Source: Cryobacterium algoricola (lineage in GTDB: Bacteria; Actinomycetota; Actinomycetes; Actinomycetales; Microbacteriaceae). From it: a stretch of DNA of 64,000 nucleotides. This document shows, piece by piece, positions 1 through 9,906 of this stretch. Location of the stretch: NCBI RefSeq assembly GCF_004402485.1, contig NZ_SOFG01000009.1, positions 202,247 through 266,246 of the forward strand, written 5' to 3'. The translations under genes were made by a program, and so were the position numbers. The first letter of the stretch is position 1. Each line of letters opens with the position of its first letter. The notes beneath the pieces were generated by a model. The model ran no database searches. It was not told where the DNA came from and saw only the letters and a program-made list of their open reading frames with translations.

Positions 1-212
1 GGGTGCTCCGGGGTCTGCGGGTGGTCTCTTACCCGACGTCACGAGGGTGTGCGGCCGCGTACTACCCAGAAGCTAATGTGCTCGTGCCGATGAATCACGT
101 GGCCGAGGGGAGTAACACCCCGATCTCGAAGGCCGTCATCGTGCGGCTCGAACCTAGCCCTGGTCACACCGCGAGAATTCCAGTCGCCGCCGCTGAGACG
201 ACCTCCCAGTAG
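1..212 (+). CDS. FdhF/YdeP-type molybdopterin oxidoreductase, C-terminal end (partial)
   Basis: The gene enters from the left edge and the reading frame starts at base 3. The stretch GCAAAYYPEANVLVP followed by VAEGSNTP and a final VRLEP is typical of the C-terminal molybdopterin-dinucleotide-binding domain of the FdhF/YdeP family, cytoplasmic formate-dehydrogenase-like enzymes. Only about 69 residues of roughly 750 are visible, so the true start is outside the window. It ends 15 bp from the convergent DUF6457 gene; DUF6457 proteins commonly accompany molybdenum-cofactor genes, which supports the call. The substrate cannot be told from this fragment. Confidence 0.8.
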   Translation, partial: VLRGLRVVSYPTSRGCAAAYYPEANVLVPMNHVAEGSNTPISKAVIVRLEPSPGHTARIPVAAAETTSQ

Positions 213-226
213 CGGTAGGCGAACGG

Positions 227-550
227 CTACTGCGCTGTCTTGTGCCAGCCCGGACATTCTGGACCGCCCGGCTTCACCCGGTCTATCACTCGTCGTGCCG
301 TATCGATGGCCGCTTCGATCGCGTCCTCAACCTCTTTTCGGCTGTTCGTAGATGCAGTGCCTGCGGCATACCCGACAATGAATGCGCTCACCGCGCCAGC
401 ATGTGGGGAAACAGACTCCGCCGATTTCCTCGCCAACTCGACGATCCTTTCCACGTCCACGTCCAGGTCCAGGTCCAGTAGCTGCAGGGCCTTGACAAGG
501 TGATTGTTCCATTCCCTTAGCGAATTGTCTTCCGCGCTGGATAGCGGCAT
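227..550 (-). CDS. DUF6457 domain protein (molybdoenzyme-associated)
   Basis: A small cytoplasmic protein of 107 residues. The pattern of a W-N-x-H helix, a D-L-D-V stretch and the segment HAGAVSAFIVGYAAG matches DUF6457, which is usually encoded beside molybdenum-cofactor or formate-dehydrogenase genes. Start 550 was chosen because the ATG has a purine-rich GGGGGAA ribosome site just before it; longer in-frame starts lack one. It converges on the formate-dehydrogenase-like gene. A second DUF6457 gene lies at 45736-46023 next to moaD, with the equivalent STFLVGLSAA segment. The biochemical function is unknown; a role in cofactor handling is inferred from context. Confidence 0.7.
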   Translation of the reverse strand: MPLSSAEDNSLREWNNHLVKALQLLDLDLDVDVERIVELARKSAESVSPHAGAVSAFIVGYAAGTASTNSRKEVEDAIEAAIDTARRVIDRVKPGGPECPGWHKTAQ

Positions 551-873
551 CACGGTTCCCCCAATTCTCGTCATTCTGGCATGCGCCCACGCGAGCGCCA
601 GGCGCTTTCGCTCAAGAAGTAGCACCACCATCATTGAGCTGCAATGCTCGATCATGCAGTCGTAACCTTCCGGGAAAACAGCCAGCGGCCTGACCAAGCA
701 ACGCCGTCACTGTTGAGGCTGGACCGGCCGTTCTGTTCAGCTGTGCCGACGGGTTGCGCCCCGGATTCGAGCCCGCCCGCTGGCACCGATCGATTGCCGG
801 CCTAGTGATATCGGTCGTCCGCGGTCGCAATACTCAATGCAGACACCCGTCTGATACGAGCGAACGGAGCATC
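551..873. other. Intergenic stretch, no convincing gene
   Basis: About 320 bases between the DUF6457 gene and a small acidic-protein gene. Open frames here are short, overlap on several strands and lack recognisable domains. It presumably holds the promoter of the DUF6457 gene and that of the small downstream gene, but no clear -35/-10 pair was identified. Confidence 0.4.
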
Positions 874-1026
874 ATGAGTTACGACATGCCGCAGCCCGAA
901 GTGGAGACCGTGCACGGTCCCAAAGAAACCGCGACTCAATCGACTCCTCCTACGAAGCCCGATGACATCGATCCGGAAGACGGTACCAACGAACATGGTG
1001 CCCCAGTCGAAAATCCGTCAGGGTAA
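874..1026 (+). CDS. Small acidic hypothetical protein (50 aa)
   Basis: A 50-residue protein starting MSYDMPQPE, rich in P, T, E and D, and predicted to be disordered. The ATG at 874 follows GGAG at a workable distance. Longer in-frame starts add arginine-rich sequence unlike the rest. It resembles in style the small acidic protein at 7234-7464. No domain is recognised. The case for a real gene rests on composition and the ribosome site only. Confidence 0.45.
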   Translation: MSYDMPQPEVETVHGPKETATQSTPPTKPDDIDPEDGTNEHGAPVENPSG

Positions 1027-1684
1027 GGCACACGCCAGAGTGCAGCGGCGCTTGTTTCGTTTGCGACACGCAGCTGAATGAACGGCCACGAGTGCAGTCT
1101 CCTTGCGACGGAACCTCCTCACCTCGCTTTCCCTATCCCGTTGGTCGTGCGACGGTTTGGTCACGCTCGCTATGAGGTCAGGTATCGACATTCTGATCCG
1201 GATATGCCGGGACACATCCATGCGCCTGCGTGTCGAGGCGCCGTCAATCGGGTCCGCCACGACGACAGGCCCCTGAACGTCTGCAGTGGCGAACGTACGT
1301 GGGACCGAATCGATGTCGGCCGCCGCCACGCTTCCGGGTCGGTCACAACCCGGTGCCCGCCCCCTGCGCGCTTTCACGGAGCGGTTGTTCTGAGCCCGGG
1401 CGCTCAGACTGTGAAGAAATTGTGAGACGCGGAGGAGTGAAGGGCCGGGCGGGCTCAGGGAAACCTGGGGCCCGCAGTAACCGAAGACTTCTACGCTGGG
1501 CCGTTCTTCACACCGCAACGCCCAAGCAAAAAATCCCGCGGCGTGCTCATCGTCCTCGCCGTGCTCTGCATTTGCGGCCACAAACCGGTCCTCCCCGGCC
1601 GCATTCAACATGCGCGGAAGTCGGGGATGATCTTTTCTGCTCACCAGCATATTCGTGCGGCCCTCCGGGTGGCAAAATCTTGCC
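1027..1684. other. Long stretch with no supported gene
   Basis: About 660 bases in which several overlapping frames on both strands stay open, including one long minus-strand frame from 1779 to 1018. None shows a recognisable domain, a good ribosome site or a consistent codon pattern. It may be decayed sequence, like other parts of the first 11 kb. Confidence 0.4.
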
Positions 1685-2311
1685 ATGACACGCAATTCCG
1701 ACGACCGATGGGTGAGTCTGCGTGGTCCAAACAGGTGGGTGCCATTTGTGGTCATGAGTCCGTTCCTCCGGGCGCTCATGGTGGTCTACGGGCTGAATTT
1801 GATTGCTCTTGCTCCCCGGCTCGGCCTTCCTCTGGTCTGGTCCATCGCGATCATGATCTGCGCCGCTGTTGGTGTCTCTGTTCTTCCGTTGGCGATTATT
1901 TGGCTTGTCTATCCGTATTCATTTCTGAACCCCGCGAGTTCGACGATCCGCGCCCGACGGCGGAGCGCGCAGTACTCAAATATCACGTCTGCGCAGCTGC
2001 TCGTGAGCGTTTCGAAGACACGCCGCGTGCTGAATCTGCTTCTGAAAACTGACACCGGTCTGCGCGCCCTCGTTCTCATCCGGGATGCGCGACGGTGCAC
2101 GCTCGATCCCGAGGTCGCTGTGCTCGCGGAAGAGATGATCCGATTCTCAAAAATAGCGATACCAGTGTCCATTCATGACCCTTTGGGGAAATTCGCTCGC
2201 TACAATTTCCCGAATAACGTCACCCTCGACGAAGCACTGGAGTTTGTACGGCATCCGCCGGATTTTCTCGACGACCTCCCGATACGGCAGCGGCGATCGG
2301 CCGGTTTCTAG
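1685..2311 (+). CDS. Hypothetical membrane protein, two membrane segments
   Basis: 208 residues from the ATG at 1685 (MTRNSDDRW). Two adjacent hydrophobic segments at about residues 25-45 and 50-73 form a membrane hairpin. A basic, soluble C-terminal part of about 130 residues follows, with the stretch TGLRALVLIRDAR and an amphipathic end. No enzyme motif is visible and the family is not recognised. The upstream ribosome site is weak. GC content at third positions is lower than in its neighbours, which may point to acquisition. Neighbours are unrelated. Confidence 0.6.
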   Translation: MTRNSDDRWVSLRGPNRWVPFVVMSPFLRALMVVYGLNLIALAPRLGLPLVWSIAIMICAAVGVSVLPLAIIWLVYPYSFLNPASSTIRARRRSAQYSNITSAQLLVSVSKTRRVLNLLLKTDTGLRALVLIRDARRCTLDPEVAVLAEEMIRFSKIAIPVSIHDPLGKFARYNFPNNVTLDEALEFVRHPPDFLDDLPIRQRRSAGF

Positions 2312-2530
2312 ACGCCCTGTCTAAATTGACCAGGCGCGGCAGAGGGGCTGCCATGACACGGAAAGTGCTGTGAACATGACCTCACAAACGACGAAGTCGC
2401 AAACGGCGATGGCTGGTTTGCAGGATTCGGCACGAGTCTCGCGCTGTTGAGATTACCGGTTCCAGACTTTTATCAAGGTCGGGCGTCCTGATCACCCAAG
2501 GGTTCATTCCCGCGAACTTTATGGGGGTAG

Positions 2531-4573
2531 TCAGATCCGGGAGCGCAGCAAGGTGAACGACCCATCACGCACGATCAGTGTGGTGACTGGGGCAGAGACG
2601 TGCTGGTCCGGGTCGCTGCCCGCGGCGAGCTCCCATTCCTGGTTCGGGGCGGAGGGGAGACTAAATTCGACCCCATTGCTGGCGGCGTTCAGCAGGAGCG
2701 CGAAGGCGTCCGCGCCGGCGTGCTCGAGGATGAACGTGATCGCGTGGGCGTCCTCGTCGTCCCAGTCTTCGTCGGTGAACTCTTTCGCATCCGCTCGCAG
2801 AACACGCACGGTGTCGCTGTGGCCGGTTTCGGGTGCCTGGCGGAACCAGGTGGGGCGCAGGGCGGGGTTGTCTCGGCGTAGCTGGAGCAGGGTGCGAGTG
2901 AACCCGAGCATGCTGGTGTCGGTGTTCGCCCAGTCGAACCAAGAGATCTCGTTGTCCTGGCAATAAGCGTTGTTGTTGCCGCGCTGGCTGCGCCCGAGTT
3001 CATCGCCGCCGAGGATCATCGGCACGCCCGCTGAGAGCAGCACGGTCGCCATCAGGTTGTGGCGCATCCGGGTGCGACGTTCGTTGACTGCCGGGTCGTC
3101 GGTAGGTCCTTCCACACCGTTGTTCGTGGATTGGTTGTCGCTTTCTCCATCGGCATTGTCCTCGCCGTTGGCGTCGTTGTGTTTCTCGTCGAAGGAGGTG
3201 AGGTCGTCCAGGGTGAACCCGTCGTGGGCGGTCACGAAGTTCACACTGGACAAAGGAGAGCGCCGGTCTGCTTCGTACACGTCGGGGCTGCCCAGCACGC
3301 GCTGGGAGAGAGTGCTGAGCAAGGATTCGTTTCCGTGCCAGAAACCGCGCACATCGTCTCGGAACTTACCGTTCCATTCGGACCAGTCCGCCGGGAATCC
3401 GCCGACTTGGTAACCAGCTGTGTCCCATGGCTCCGCGATCATCTTCACCGGGGCGAGGACGGGGTCCTGCTGGATGAGGGTGAGGAACGCGCTGTGCAGT
3501 TCCGCATCGCCGCCTTGCCGGGTGAGGGTGGTGGCCAGGTCGAAGCGGAAGCCGTCCACGTGCATCTCGGTGACCCAGTACCGCAGCGAGTCCATTATCA
3601 ATCCGAGGGCGGCCGGGTGGCTCACGTTCACACTATTGCCCGTCCCCGTGGTGTCGAAGTAGTTGCCGCGGTCGCCGTCCACGAGCCGGTAGTAGGCCTC
3701 GTTGTCGATGCCTTTGAACGAGAATGTCGGGCCCAGGTGGTTGCCTTCAGCGGTGTGGTTGTAGACCACGTCAAGGATCACCTCCAGTCCGGCGGCGTGC
3801 AGTGCCTTGACCATCTTCTTGAACTCTGCCACCTGGCCTCCTCCGTCGCCGATGGCGGCGTACTCGCCGTGTGGGGCGAAGAAACCGATGGTGTTGTAGC
3901 CCCAGTAGTTGCGAAGTCCTTTCTCGACCAGGTGGCTGTCCTGCACGAATTGCTGCACCGGCATTAGTTCCACGGCCGTCGCGCCTAGCTCGGTGAAGTG
4001 TGCGAGGGCGGCGGGGCTTGCCAGGCCCGCGTACGTGCCGCGAATATTTTCAGGGACATCAGGGTGGGTCTGGGTGAAGCCTTTCACGTGGACCTCATAG
4101 ATCACGGTGTTGCTGAGCGGTGTCAGCGGTGCGCTGTCGTCGGCCCAGTCGAAATCCGGGTCTGTGACCACGCAGCGCGGCGTGAACCCGGCCGAGTCGC
4201 TCTCGTCCATGGCTTCGGGGTTGTCCTGGTCGTGTCCGAACACTTCCTGTCCCCACGCGTAAGCGCCCTCTAATGCGCGGGCGTGGGGGTCGAGCAGTAG
4301 CTTGTGGGCGTTGTGACGTAGCCCGTTGGCCGGTTCCCAGGGTCCGTGCACGCGGAGGCCGTAGCGCGTACCGATCCCCGCCCCGGGAATCAGACCGTGG
4401 AATACGTGGCCGGTGCGCTCGGCAAGCGGGGTGCGGGTTTCCGCGCCCGTGTCATCGAAGGAGCAGAATTCGACTAGGTCGGCCGATTCGGAATACACCG
4501 CCATGTTGATGCCCCCGGAAACCAGGGTGGCACCCAAGGGGTAGGGCAGCGAACGGGTTGCGATGGAGTTCAT
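2531..4573 (-). CDS. glgX: Glycogen debranching enzyme GlgX
   Basis: A 680-residue GH13 enzyme that hydrolyses alpha-1,6 branch points in phosphorylase-limited glycogen in the cytoplasm. An N-terminal CBM48 domain (YPLGAT with a [12 protein letters not shown] segment) precedes the (beta/alpha)8 barrel. The catalytic signature is complete: [10 protein letters not shown], the nucleophile in DGFRFDLA near residue 342, the acid/base in MIAEPWD, and the stabiliser in [10 protein letters not shown]. The [19 protein letters not shown] segment is diagnostic of GlgX/isoamylase types. Length is normal for the family. It stands alone, with a decayed glycosyltransferase behind it. Confidence 0.95.
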   Translation of the reverse strand: MNSIATRSLPYPLGATLVSGGINMAVYSESADLVEFCSFDDTGAETRTPLAERTGHVFHGLIPGAGIGTRYGLRVHGPWEPANGLRHNAHKLLLDPHARALEGAYAWGQEVFGHDQDNPEAMDESDSAGFTPRCVVTDPDFDWADDSAPLTPLSNTVIYEVHVKGFTQTHPDVPENIRGTYAGLASPAALAHFTELGATAVELMPVQQFVQDSHLVEKGLRNYWGYNTIGFFAPHGEYAAIGDGGGQVAEFKKMVKALHAAGLEVILDVVYNHTAEGNHLGPTFSFKGIDNEAYYRLVDGDRGNYFDTTGTGNSVNVSHPAALGLIMDSLRYWVTEMHVDGFRFDLATTLTRQGGDAELHSAFLTLIQQDPVLAPVKMIAEPWDTAGYQVGGFPADWSEWNGKFRDDVRGFWHGNESLLSTLSQRVLGSPDVYEADRRSPLSSVNFVTAHDGFTLDDLTSFDEKHNDANGEDNADGESDNQSTNNGVEGPTDDPAVNERRTRMRHNLMATVLLSAGVPMILGGDELGRSQRGNNNAYCQDNEISWFDWANTDTSMLGFTRTLLQLRRDNPALRPTWFRQAPETGHSDTVRVLRADAKEFTDEDWDDEDAHAITFILEHAGADAFALLLNAASNGVEFSLPSAPNQEWELAAGSDPDQHVSAPVTTLIVRDGSFTLLRSRI

Positions 4574-4738
4574 GGGCCTCTTTCAGCAGGAAGTGACGCG
4601 CTCACAACGATGCGCTCGGGACGAGGAGTGGAGCGCTACTATTCACGGCCAAACTCCCCGAAACTCGAAATAATTTACACCAGTGGATCACAATCCGGTA
4701 TCCGCGCTCGTGCGCATTCTTGAGGATCGGGCGTCGTC

Positions 4739-5300
4739 GTGCTCGACGAGTACACCGACAAAACGGACACGGTCGCCCAAAGCTGGCATCAGTTCTCACG
4801 TATTCACACGACGCACGCCAATGTTGGAGCAGCCCGCCGCACCGGAGTACGACACCTGCTCCTCACGGACGATCAGGTCACTCCGTCAACGTGTATCGCC
4901 ACGACGGATGCCGATTCCGTTGTGCCCCGGAATTGGATCACCGCCCACCTCACCTTCGCCCACAACTACTTCGATCTGGTCTTGGGAACGGTTCACCCCG
5001 ACGACGTTCTCAGCCCCCCAACCCACGATCACTGACATAACCACCACCAACTCGTTGTCGGACAGCCGCACATTCACGGGGCAAACCTGCGCGTACGAGC
5101 GGATCGCTACCTCGCAGCCGGAGAATTCCAGCAGTCAACACGAAGACGTACACCTCGTCAGCGCGCTCCGTGAGGTGAACGTAACCGAAATGCGGACTGC
5201 ACGAATACCTGTCCTCACCTCAGGTCGTCTCGCCGCGCCCCCCCGAACGCCTTCGCAGACTACCTCCGCACTCAGGCCGAAAACTCGGCGACGTCCTCAC
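4739..5300 (+). pseudogene. Glycosyltransferase family 2, frameshifted remnant
   Basis: Read across three frames, this stretch spells a GT-A glycosyltransferase. The first frame (to 5035) has HANVGAARRTGVRHLLL and the metal-site TTDADSVVPRNWI. A second frame near 5063-5130 has HIHGANLRVRADRYLAAGEF. A third near 5133-5240 has HEDVHLVSALR followed by RIPVLTSGRL. A further shift gives NAFADYLRTQ. At least three frameshifts separate these blocks, and no single frame covers them. Related intact enzymes usually sit with deacetylase and methyltransferase genes, none of which is present here. The gene is dead or badly mis-sequenced. Confidence 0.8.
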
Positions 5301-5516
5301 GTACTGCCGCGGTGCCGCACACCCAACCGGGTGACGCGCCGACCGAAACCCGGGGCCGTAAGCGCCCCAATTTTCCAAGATCACGACTAGCAACGATTGT
5401 TTGTCAGGTGCAGACCACGGCGAGACGAGGGCGCCCAGACGGGAAAAGTGTTACTTACAGATGCATCGCGTCAGCTAGCCGTTCGGACGGCACGGCAACT
5501 CGACAGGTCGTTTTCT

Positions 5517-5996
5517 CTATGTTCCTTGCGCTGTCTCAGACGGTTCATCTGTCCAACTTCGCGGGGGGCGCGCTTCGTGATGGGGTGCACCCCGCGTGCG
5601 TCGCGATTCCTTCATTTCCGCCTCGAAGATATGCCGTTTGCCCTCGACCAGAGTGCGCCGCGCCTCTCGCTCGGCGTCACGGAGCGGGGCGTAATAATTG
5701 TCGTCGTACTCTTCAACGATTTGGAACGTCCAACGCCCATCGATCACGTTTCGCCCGAGGAATGATTCCTGCAGCGTCGCCGCCAATGCCGGATGCCCGG
5801 CCTCCCTCAATTGGGCGATGGCGTCACCCAAAGCAAAGTCAGCCTCACCGGTCAGTCGATGAAAGCCATACAGCAAACCTCTAGCGTGCTCCACGACCTC
5901 TAAAGCCTCTGACAACTTCCCCAGGGCCTCAATCGTCTTGTCGGATACCCCGCTTGGACGCTGGTGGGACGAGTCTGGCTTGTCACGTTCCAACAT
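5517..5996 (-). CDS. Conserved hypothetical protein (159 aa)
   Basis: A soluble 159-residue protein. An N-terminal helix pair (IEALGKLSEALEVVEHARG) is followed by a segment containing GRWTFQIVEEYDDNYY and a charged C-terminus. The ATG at 5996 follows purine-rich AGGAAAG and GAGGA sequence. It overlaps the end of the truncated TPP-enzyme frame by 14 bases, so the two may be co-transcribed. No named domain or enzyme motif is recognised; the even helical pattern suggests a small helical-bundle protein. Confidence 0.6.
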   Translation of the reverse strand: MLERDKPDSSHQRPSGVSDKTIEALGKLSEALEVVEHARGLLYGFHRLTGEADFALGDAIAQLREAGHPALAATLQESFLGRNVIDGRWTFQIVEEYDDNYYAPLRDAEREARRTLVEGKRHIFEAEMKESRRTRGAPHHEARPPRSWTDEPSETAQGT

Positions 5997-7026
5997 TCCT
6001 CACTCTTTCCTTTCCATGATTCGTTCGGAGACACCTCCCGGTATCACAGGAGCGAACAGTATCCCAAGATTTCCGGCATGAGACGCCTCCCCGGATCCCG
6101 AGCTGTTCGGGCTTGAGGTCGACCTGGACAGCGCCGGCCTGCCCGGTTGCGGGCAGGAACTGGCTGTACGGATAGTTGGTGCCGAGGAGAACGAGAGTGT
6201 CGCAGCCCTTCATCTGATTGAGGCTCGGCTTGGACCCCAGCAGTCCCAGCTGCTGGGTATGCCACGGGACGTCGGAGGGAACGACTTGCTTGGCGCGAAG
6301 GGAGGTGATGATTCCCGCGCCGGCGAGGTCTGCTGCCATGAGGACCTCGTCCGTGGCACCGTTGGCGCCGTGACCGACGAGGAAGCTGACCTTCGATCCA
6401 GCGTTGATGATCTCGGCCATCTTGACGATCTCCGACCGAGGCGGTGAGATCGCGGTCGACGCGGCGACGGCGCTGGAACGCGAGACCCAGTTCTCGGGTG
6501 CGGGTTCGCTCCATTTCATCGCCTGTACGTCGTGGGGCACGATCACGACGGCGGGCATCAGCCGCAGCCGTGCGGTGCGGAACGTGGTGTCGATGACTGC
6601 TTGCGCCTGGTCGGGGGAGACGATTGTCTGCACGTAGCACGCGACATCGGCGAAGACCCGCTCGACGTTGTTCTCCTGCTGAACGAACGTGCCCAACGCG
6701 GCCAGTCCCTGCTGCCCGACAATCGCGACGACCGGCTGGTTGTCCATCTGCGCGTCATACAGCCCGTTCAGCATATGGAATGCTCCGGGGCTGGACGTGG
6801 CGATGCAGACGCCGACCTCGCCCGTGAACTTCGCGTGCGCGGTCGCCATCAACGAGCAGATCTCCTCGTGTGTGGGGCGAATGTACTCCAGGCCGGTTCC
6901 CTCATGGTCGGCCTTGCCGAGCATGCCGTCCATTTCGCCGATACCATCGCCGGGGAACCCGAAAACCCGACTGACGCCCCACTCCTTCATGCGCTTGATG
7001 ATGAACTCGCTGACATTCATGGCCAC
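5983..7026 (-). pseudogene. Pyruvate-oxidase-like TPP enzyme, C-terminally truncated
   Basis: The first roughly 313 residues match TPP-requiring enzymes of the pyruvate oxidase/acetolactate synthase family: N-terminal pyrimidine-binding domain with FGFPGDGIGEM and the glutamate in RPTHEE, then the central domain (VGHGANGA, LLGTNYPYSQFLP). After KPEQLGIRGG, near base 6085, the sequence becomes unrelated and stops. The whole C-terminal diphosphate-binding domain with its GDG...N metal motif is missing; family members are about 550-600 residues. The GTG at 7026 has GAGAGG upstream, so the front end looks functional. The product could not bind the cofactor normally and is probably inactive. Confidence 0.8.
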
Positions 7027-7233
7027 GGATTATCCTCTCGATGGTGATTTCGGTGGGTGCCTAGCGGTGCGTGCTGCGACGAGCCGGTCGACAGCATAAT
7101 TTGCCTGCTCAGGGAATGCCAGATATCTCGTCAATGCCGGGGCTTGTCGCGGCGTGCTGGACCGGCGACAATGATGCCGAACGGAGTCGCTTCGTTATCG
7201 GAGACGTCGGGCTCCGTATCACTGAGGAGCACG

Positions 7234-7464
7234 ATGAATTCTGCAGCTGATTTCCCGCCCGAAAAGCCACGAGTCACGATCAAGGCGGTGTCGGAACCGG
7301 ACGAAAAGGGTGAATACACCGATTTGGACGAGGAAGCGGAATCGGCGTTTGCGTCGGATCCGGCACGCGGTCACAGCGACGAGGACAGTGCGTCTGACAG
7401 CAACGGTCCCGCGAATCCCGGAGGCGACGAGGGAGAGTATACCGACGTCGAAGAGGCGGATTGA
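7234..7464 (+). CDS. Small acidic hypothetical protein (76 aa)
   Basis: 76 residues, very acidic, with two copies of the motif GEYTD (KGEYTDLDEEAE and EGEYTDVEEAD) near the middle and the end. It is predicted to be disordered. The ATG at 7234 has GAGGAG in the ideal position. It lies between the truncated TPP gene, transcribed away from it, and the flavin oxidoreductase. No family is recognised; the repeated motif suggests a short conserved binding element. Confidence 0.6.
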   Translation: MNSAADFPPEKPRVTIKAVSEPDEKGEYTDLDEEAESAFASDPARGHSDEDSASDSNGPANPGGDEGEYTDVEEAD

Positions 7465-7561
7465 CGGGTCACCGGCACGAGATGTGTCGACATCCCGGTG
7501 TGTGTGAACCATGTCAGCGCCGAAGGGCAGACTGGTCCCATGACGGGTGGAGAGTGACGTG

Positions 7562-9118
7562 GTGAGTGCGCAGCGGGGAGCGCCTGAGGTCGACGCGATT
7601 GTGGTCGGTTCGGGCCCCAACGGCCTGGCCGCAGCGGTCACCCTCGCCAGGGCGGGACTGTCGGTGCGCGTCTACGAGAAAAATGCCAGTGTCGGTGGCG
7701 GTGCCGCCACCGCAGAACTGACGTTGCCGGGATTCCACCACGATGTCTGCTCCGCCGTGCATCCGCTGGCGCTGGCGTCGGAGTTCTTCCAACGCTTCGG
7801 GCTCGCCGACCGAATCGACCTGGTGGTCCCGGAGGTGTCCTACGGACATCCGCTGCCGGGCGGCACCGCCGGTCTCGCGTACCGCAGCCTGACGCGCACC
7901 GCCGCCGAACTGGGCAAGGACGGCCCGGCCTGGAACCGCCTGTTCGCACCCCTCGTCGCTCATGCCGATCGAGTGGCGGAATTCACGGGCGCCCAGTTGC
8001 TGCGGCTTCCCCGGCATCCGGCAACGGCACTGCGGTTCGGACTGCGTTCTCTCGAGCAAGGCAGCCCGCTCTGGAACCTGCGCTTCTCTGGCGAGACCGC
8101 GCCGGCCCTGCTCACCGGCGTCAGTGCACACACGATCCGGGCCCTGCCGAGCATCGCCACCGCCGGGGCCGGCCTCACCCTCGCCACGTACGCGCATGCG
8201 GGCGGCTGGCCGATCCCGGTCGGCGGCAGTGGGGCGATCGTGACCGCGCTGGTCGATGACCTGCTGGCCCACGGTGGTGAGATCGTCACGTCGACCGAGG
8301 TTCGACGCCTGAGCGACCTGCCGACCGCCAGAGTGGTGATGCTCGACCTGACGCCGCGGGCCCTGCTTCGGCTCGCCGAAGGTGAGCTGCCGGCCGCATA
8401 TGCGAGACGGCTGCGTGCCTTCCGGTACGGCAACGGCGTCGCCAAGGTCGACTTCGCGCTGTCGGATCCGGTGCCTTGGCGGGCCGCTGGGTTGCGGGCC
8501 GCTGGCACCGTGCACGTCGGCGGCACCCGCGCGCAGATCCGGCGAGCCGAAAACACTGTCGCGCGCGGCCAGCACGCCGAAGAACCGTATGTTCTTGTGT
8601 CCCAGCCCAGCGGCATCGACCCCAGCCGCGCCCCGGCCGGCCGGCACACGCTCTGGGCATACACCCATGTACCGTGTGGCTCGAACATCGACCAGACCGA
8701 AGCGATCGTGCGTCAGATCGAGCGCTTCGCCCCGGGCTTCCGCGACACCATCCTGGCAAAAGCCAGTCGCACGGCGACGGAGCTGGAACAGCACAATCCC
8801 AACTATGTCAGCGGGGACATCTCGGCCGGCGAGGTGAGCATGAGCCAACTACTGCGTCGGCCAGTGCTTTCCCCTGACCCGTGGCGCACCCCCGTTGCTG
8901 GCGTCTACCTGTGCTCGTCGTCGACGCCGCCTGGCCCGGGAGTGCACGGCCTGGCCGGTTGGCACGCGGCGCTGAGCGCTCTGCGACATGACCTCGGGGT
9001 GCACACGGCCCCCGGTCTCTCTCCGGTCGCCCCGAGACAGACCGACCAGGAGCGGACCGACCGACATGAGCGCACCCGGCACGAACCGAACCAGGAACAG
9101 GAGACACTGTGGCCGTGA
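7562..9118 (+). CDS. Phytoene-desaturase-like FAD/NAD(P) oxidoreductase
   Basis: About 518 residues. An N-terminal Rossmann FAD site reads VVGSGPNGLAAAVTLARAG, with the second motif EKNASVGGGAATAEL and a C-terminal FAD motif around VYLCSSSTPPGPGVHG. This is the CrtI-like family of FAD-dependent desaturases and oxidoreductases, but no carotenoid genes are nearby, so the substrate is unknown. GTG at 7562 was preferred because GGAGAG lies before it; an upstream GTG at 7547 is also in frame. Its last 10 bases overlap the SRPBCC gene, implying a two-gene operon. Confidence 0.8.
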   Translation: MSAQRGAPEVDAIVVGSGPNGLAAAVTLARAGLSVRVYEKNASVGGGAATAELTLPGFHHDVCSAVHPLALASEFFQRFGLADRIDLVVPEVSYGHPLPGGTAGLAYRSLTRTAAELGKDGPAWNRLFAPLVAHADRVAEFTGAQLLRLPRHPATALRFGLRSLEQGSPLWNLRFSGETAPALLTGVSAHTIRALPSIATAGAGLTLATYAHAGGWPIPVGGSGAIVTALVDDLLAHGGEIVTSTEVRRLSDLPTARVVMLDLTPRALLRLAEGELPAAYARRLRAFRYGNGVAKVDFALSDPVPWRAAGLRAAGTVHVGGTRAQIRRAENTVARGQHAEEPYVLVSQPSGIDPSRAPAGRHTLWAYTHVPCGSNIDQTEAIVRQIERFAPGFRDTILAKASRTATELEQHNPNYVSGDISAGEVSMSQLLRRPVLSPDPWRTPVAGVYLCSSSTPPGPGVHGLAGWHAALSALRHDLGVHTAPGLSPVAPRQTDQERTDRHERTRHEPNQEQETLWP

Positions 9119-9555
9119 ACTACCGCACCATGAGCTGCCCACCCGAAAACGTCTTCGCCGTCCTGGCCAATGGATGGCTGTACCCGAGCTGGGTCGTCGG
9201 AGCTTCCCGGATGCGCGGTGTCGACGCGTCGTGGCCGACGGCGGGAAGCGCCCTCCATCACTCGGTGGGTGTCTGGCCGGCGCTGATCGATGACTCCACG
9301 TCTGTTCTCGAGTGGCACCCGCCGCATCATGCGCTGCTCAAGGCCCGAGGCTGGCCGGTCGGCGAGGCAAATGTGGCCCTGGACGCCCGGGCCAGAGGCG
9401 ACGGATGCGTTGTTCGCATCACCGAGGACGCCACCGCCGGACCCGCGCGGTTCATCCCTCTCTTCCTGCGCGACTCGGCGATCAGCATACGCAATGTGGA
9501 AACGCTGCGCCGCCTGGCTTTCCTAGCCGAGGGAGGAGCAGGAACTACGCGGTAG
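9109..9555 (+). CDS. SRPBCC (START/cyclase-like) family protein
   Basis: 148 residues with the SRPBCC helix-grip pattern: PPENVFAVLANGWLYPSWVVG at the start, a central strand region (LEWHPPHHALLKARGWP) and a C-terminal long helix (NVETLRRLAFLAE). These proteins form a deep hydrophobic cavity for lipids or polyketides. It starts with GTG inside the end of the FAD oxidoreductase gene, so translation is probably coupled and the partners may share a hydrophobic substrate. No catalytic residues can be assigned. Confidence 0.75.
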   Translation: MAVNYRTMSCPPENVFAVLANGWLYPSWVVGASRMRGVDASWPTAGSALHHSVGVWPALIDDSTSVLEWHPPHHALLKARGWPVGEANVALDARARGDGCVVRITEDATAGPARFIPLFLRDSAISIRNVETLRRLAFLAEGGAGTTR

Positions 9556-9906
9556 CGCCTGGTTGGTCGGCGGACACGAGTGATCCGGAGTCCGTCGTTC
9601 AGGTGCAGGCGTCCCAAGGCGAGCGCCGGTGACTAACGCACGATCAGGGGGAGAGTTTCCTTACGTGGTGGAAGAACACCGGACTCCTCACGTCGAGGAT
9701 GAGTACGATGATGCACGGGTAATCGAGGCGTGGTTTGGCGGACTCGCGCTGAGCAGCATGCAGATTGTGGCGCGACCGGCGCGGCCGCGGGAACAACCGT
9801 CCATTCGGGCGTCCTGGGCTAGCAGATGAGCAAGCATTCCGGGGAGGCGACCGTGGGAATGACTGACGGCGGTCCCGGCGCTGCGGGCGCACAAGCCGAC
9901 CCGTAG
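9556..9906. other. Stretch with no supported gene
   Basis: About 350 bases. A 66-residue plus-strand frame at 9629-9829 and a 26-codon frame near 9828 stay open but show no recognisable domain or strong ribosome site. The long minus-strand frame crossing here runs antisense to the better supported hydrolase and DUF302 remnants. Most likely it is decayed sequence leading into the hydrolase remnant. Confidence 0.4.

Noticed and set aside
1018..1779. 253-codon minus-strand frame
   Set aside because: No ribosome site or domain, and it overlaps the start of the plus-strand membrane-protein gene; left as unassigned.
7514..8848. 444-codon minus-strand frame
   Set aside because: Antisense to the FAD oxidoreductase with its intact Rossmann motif.
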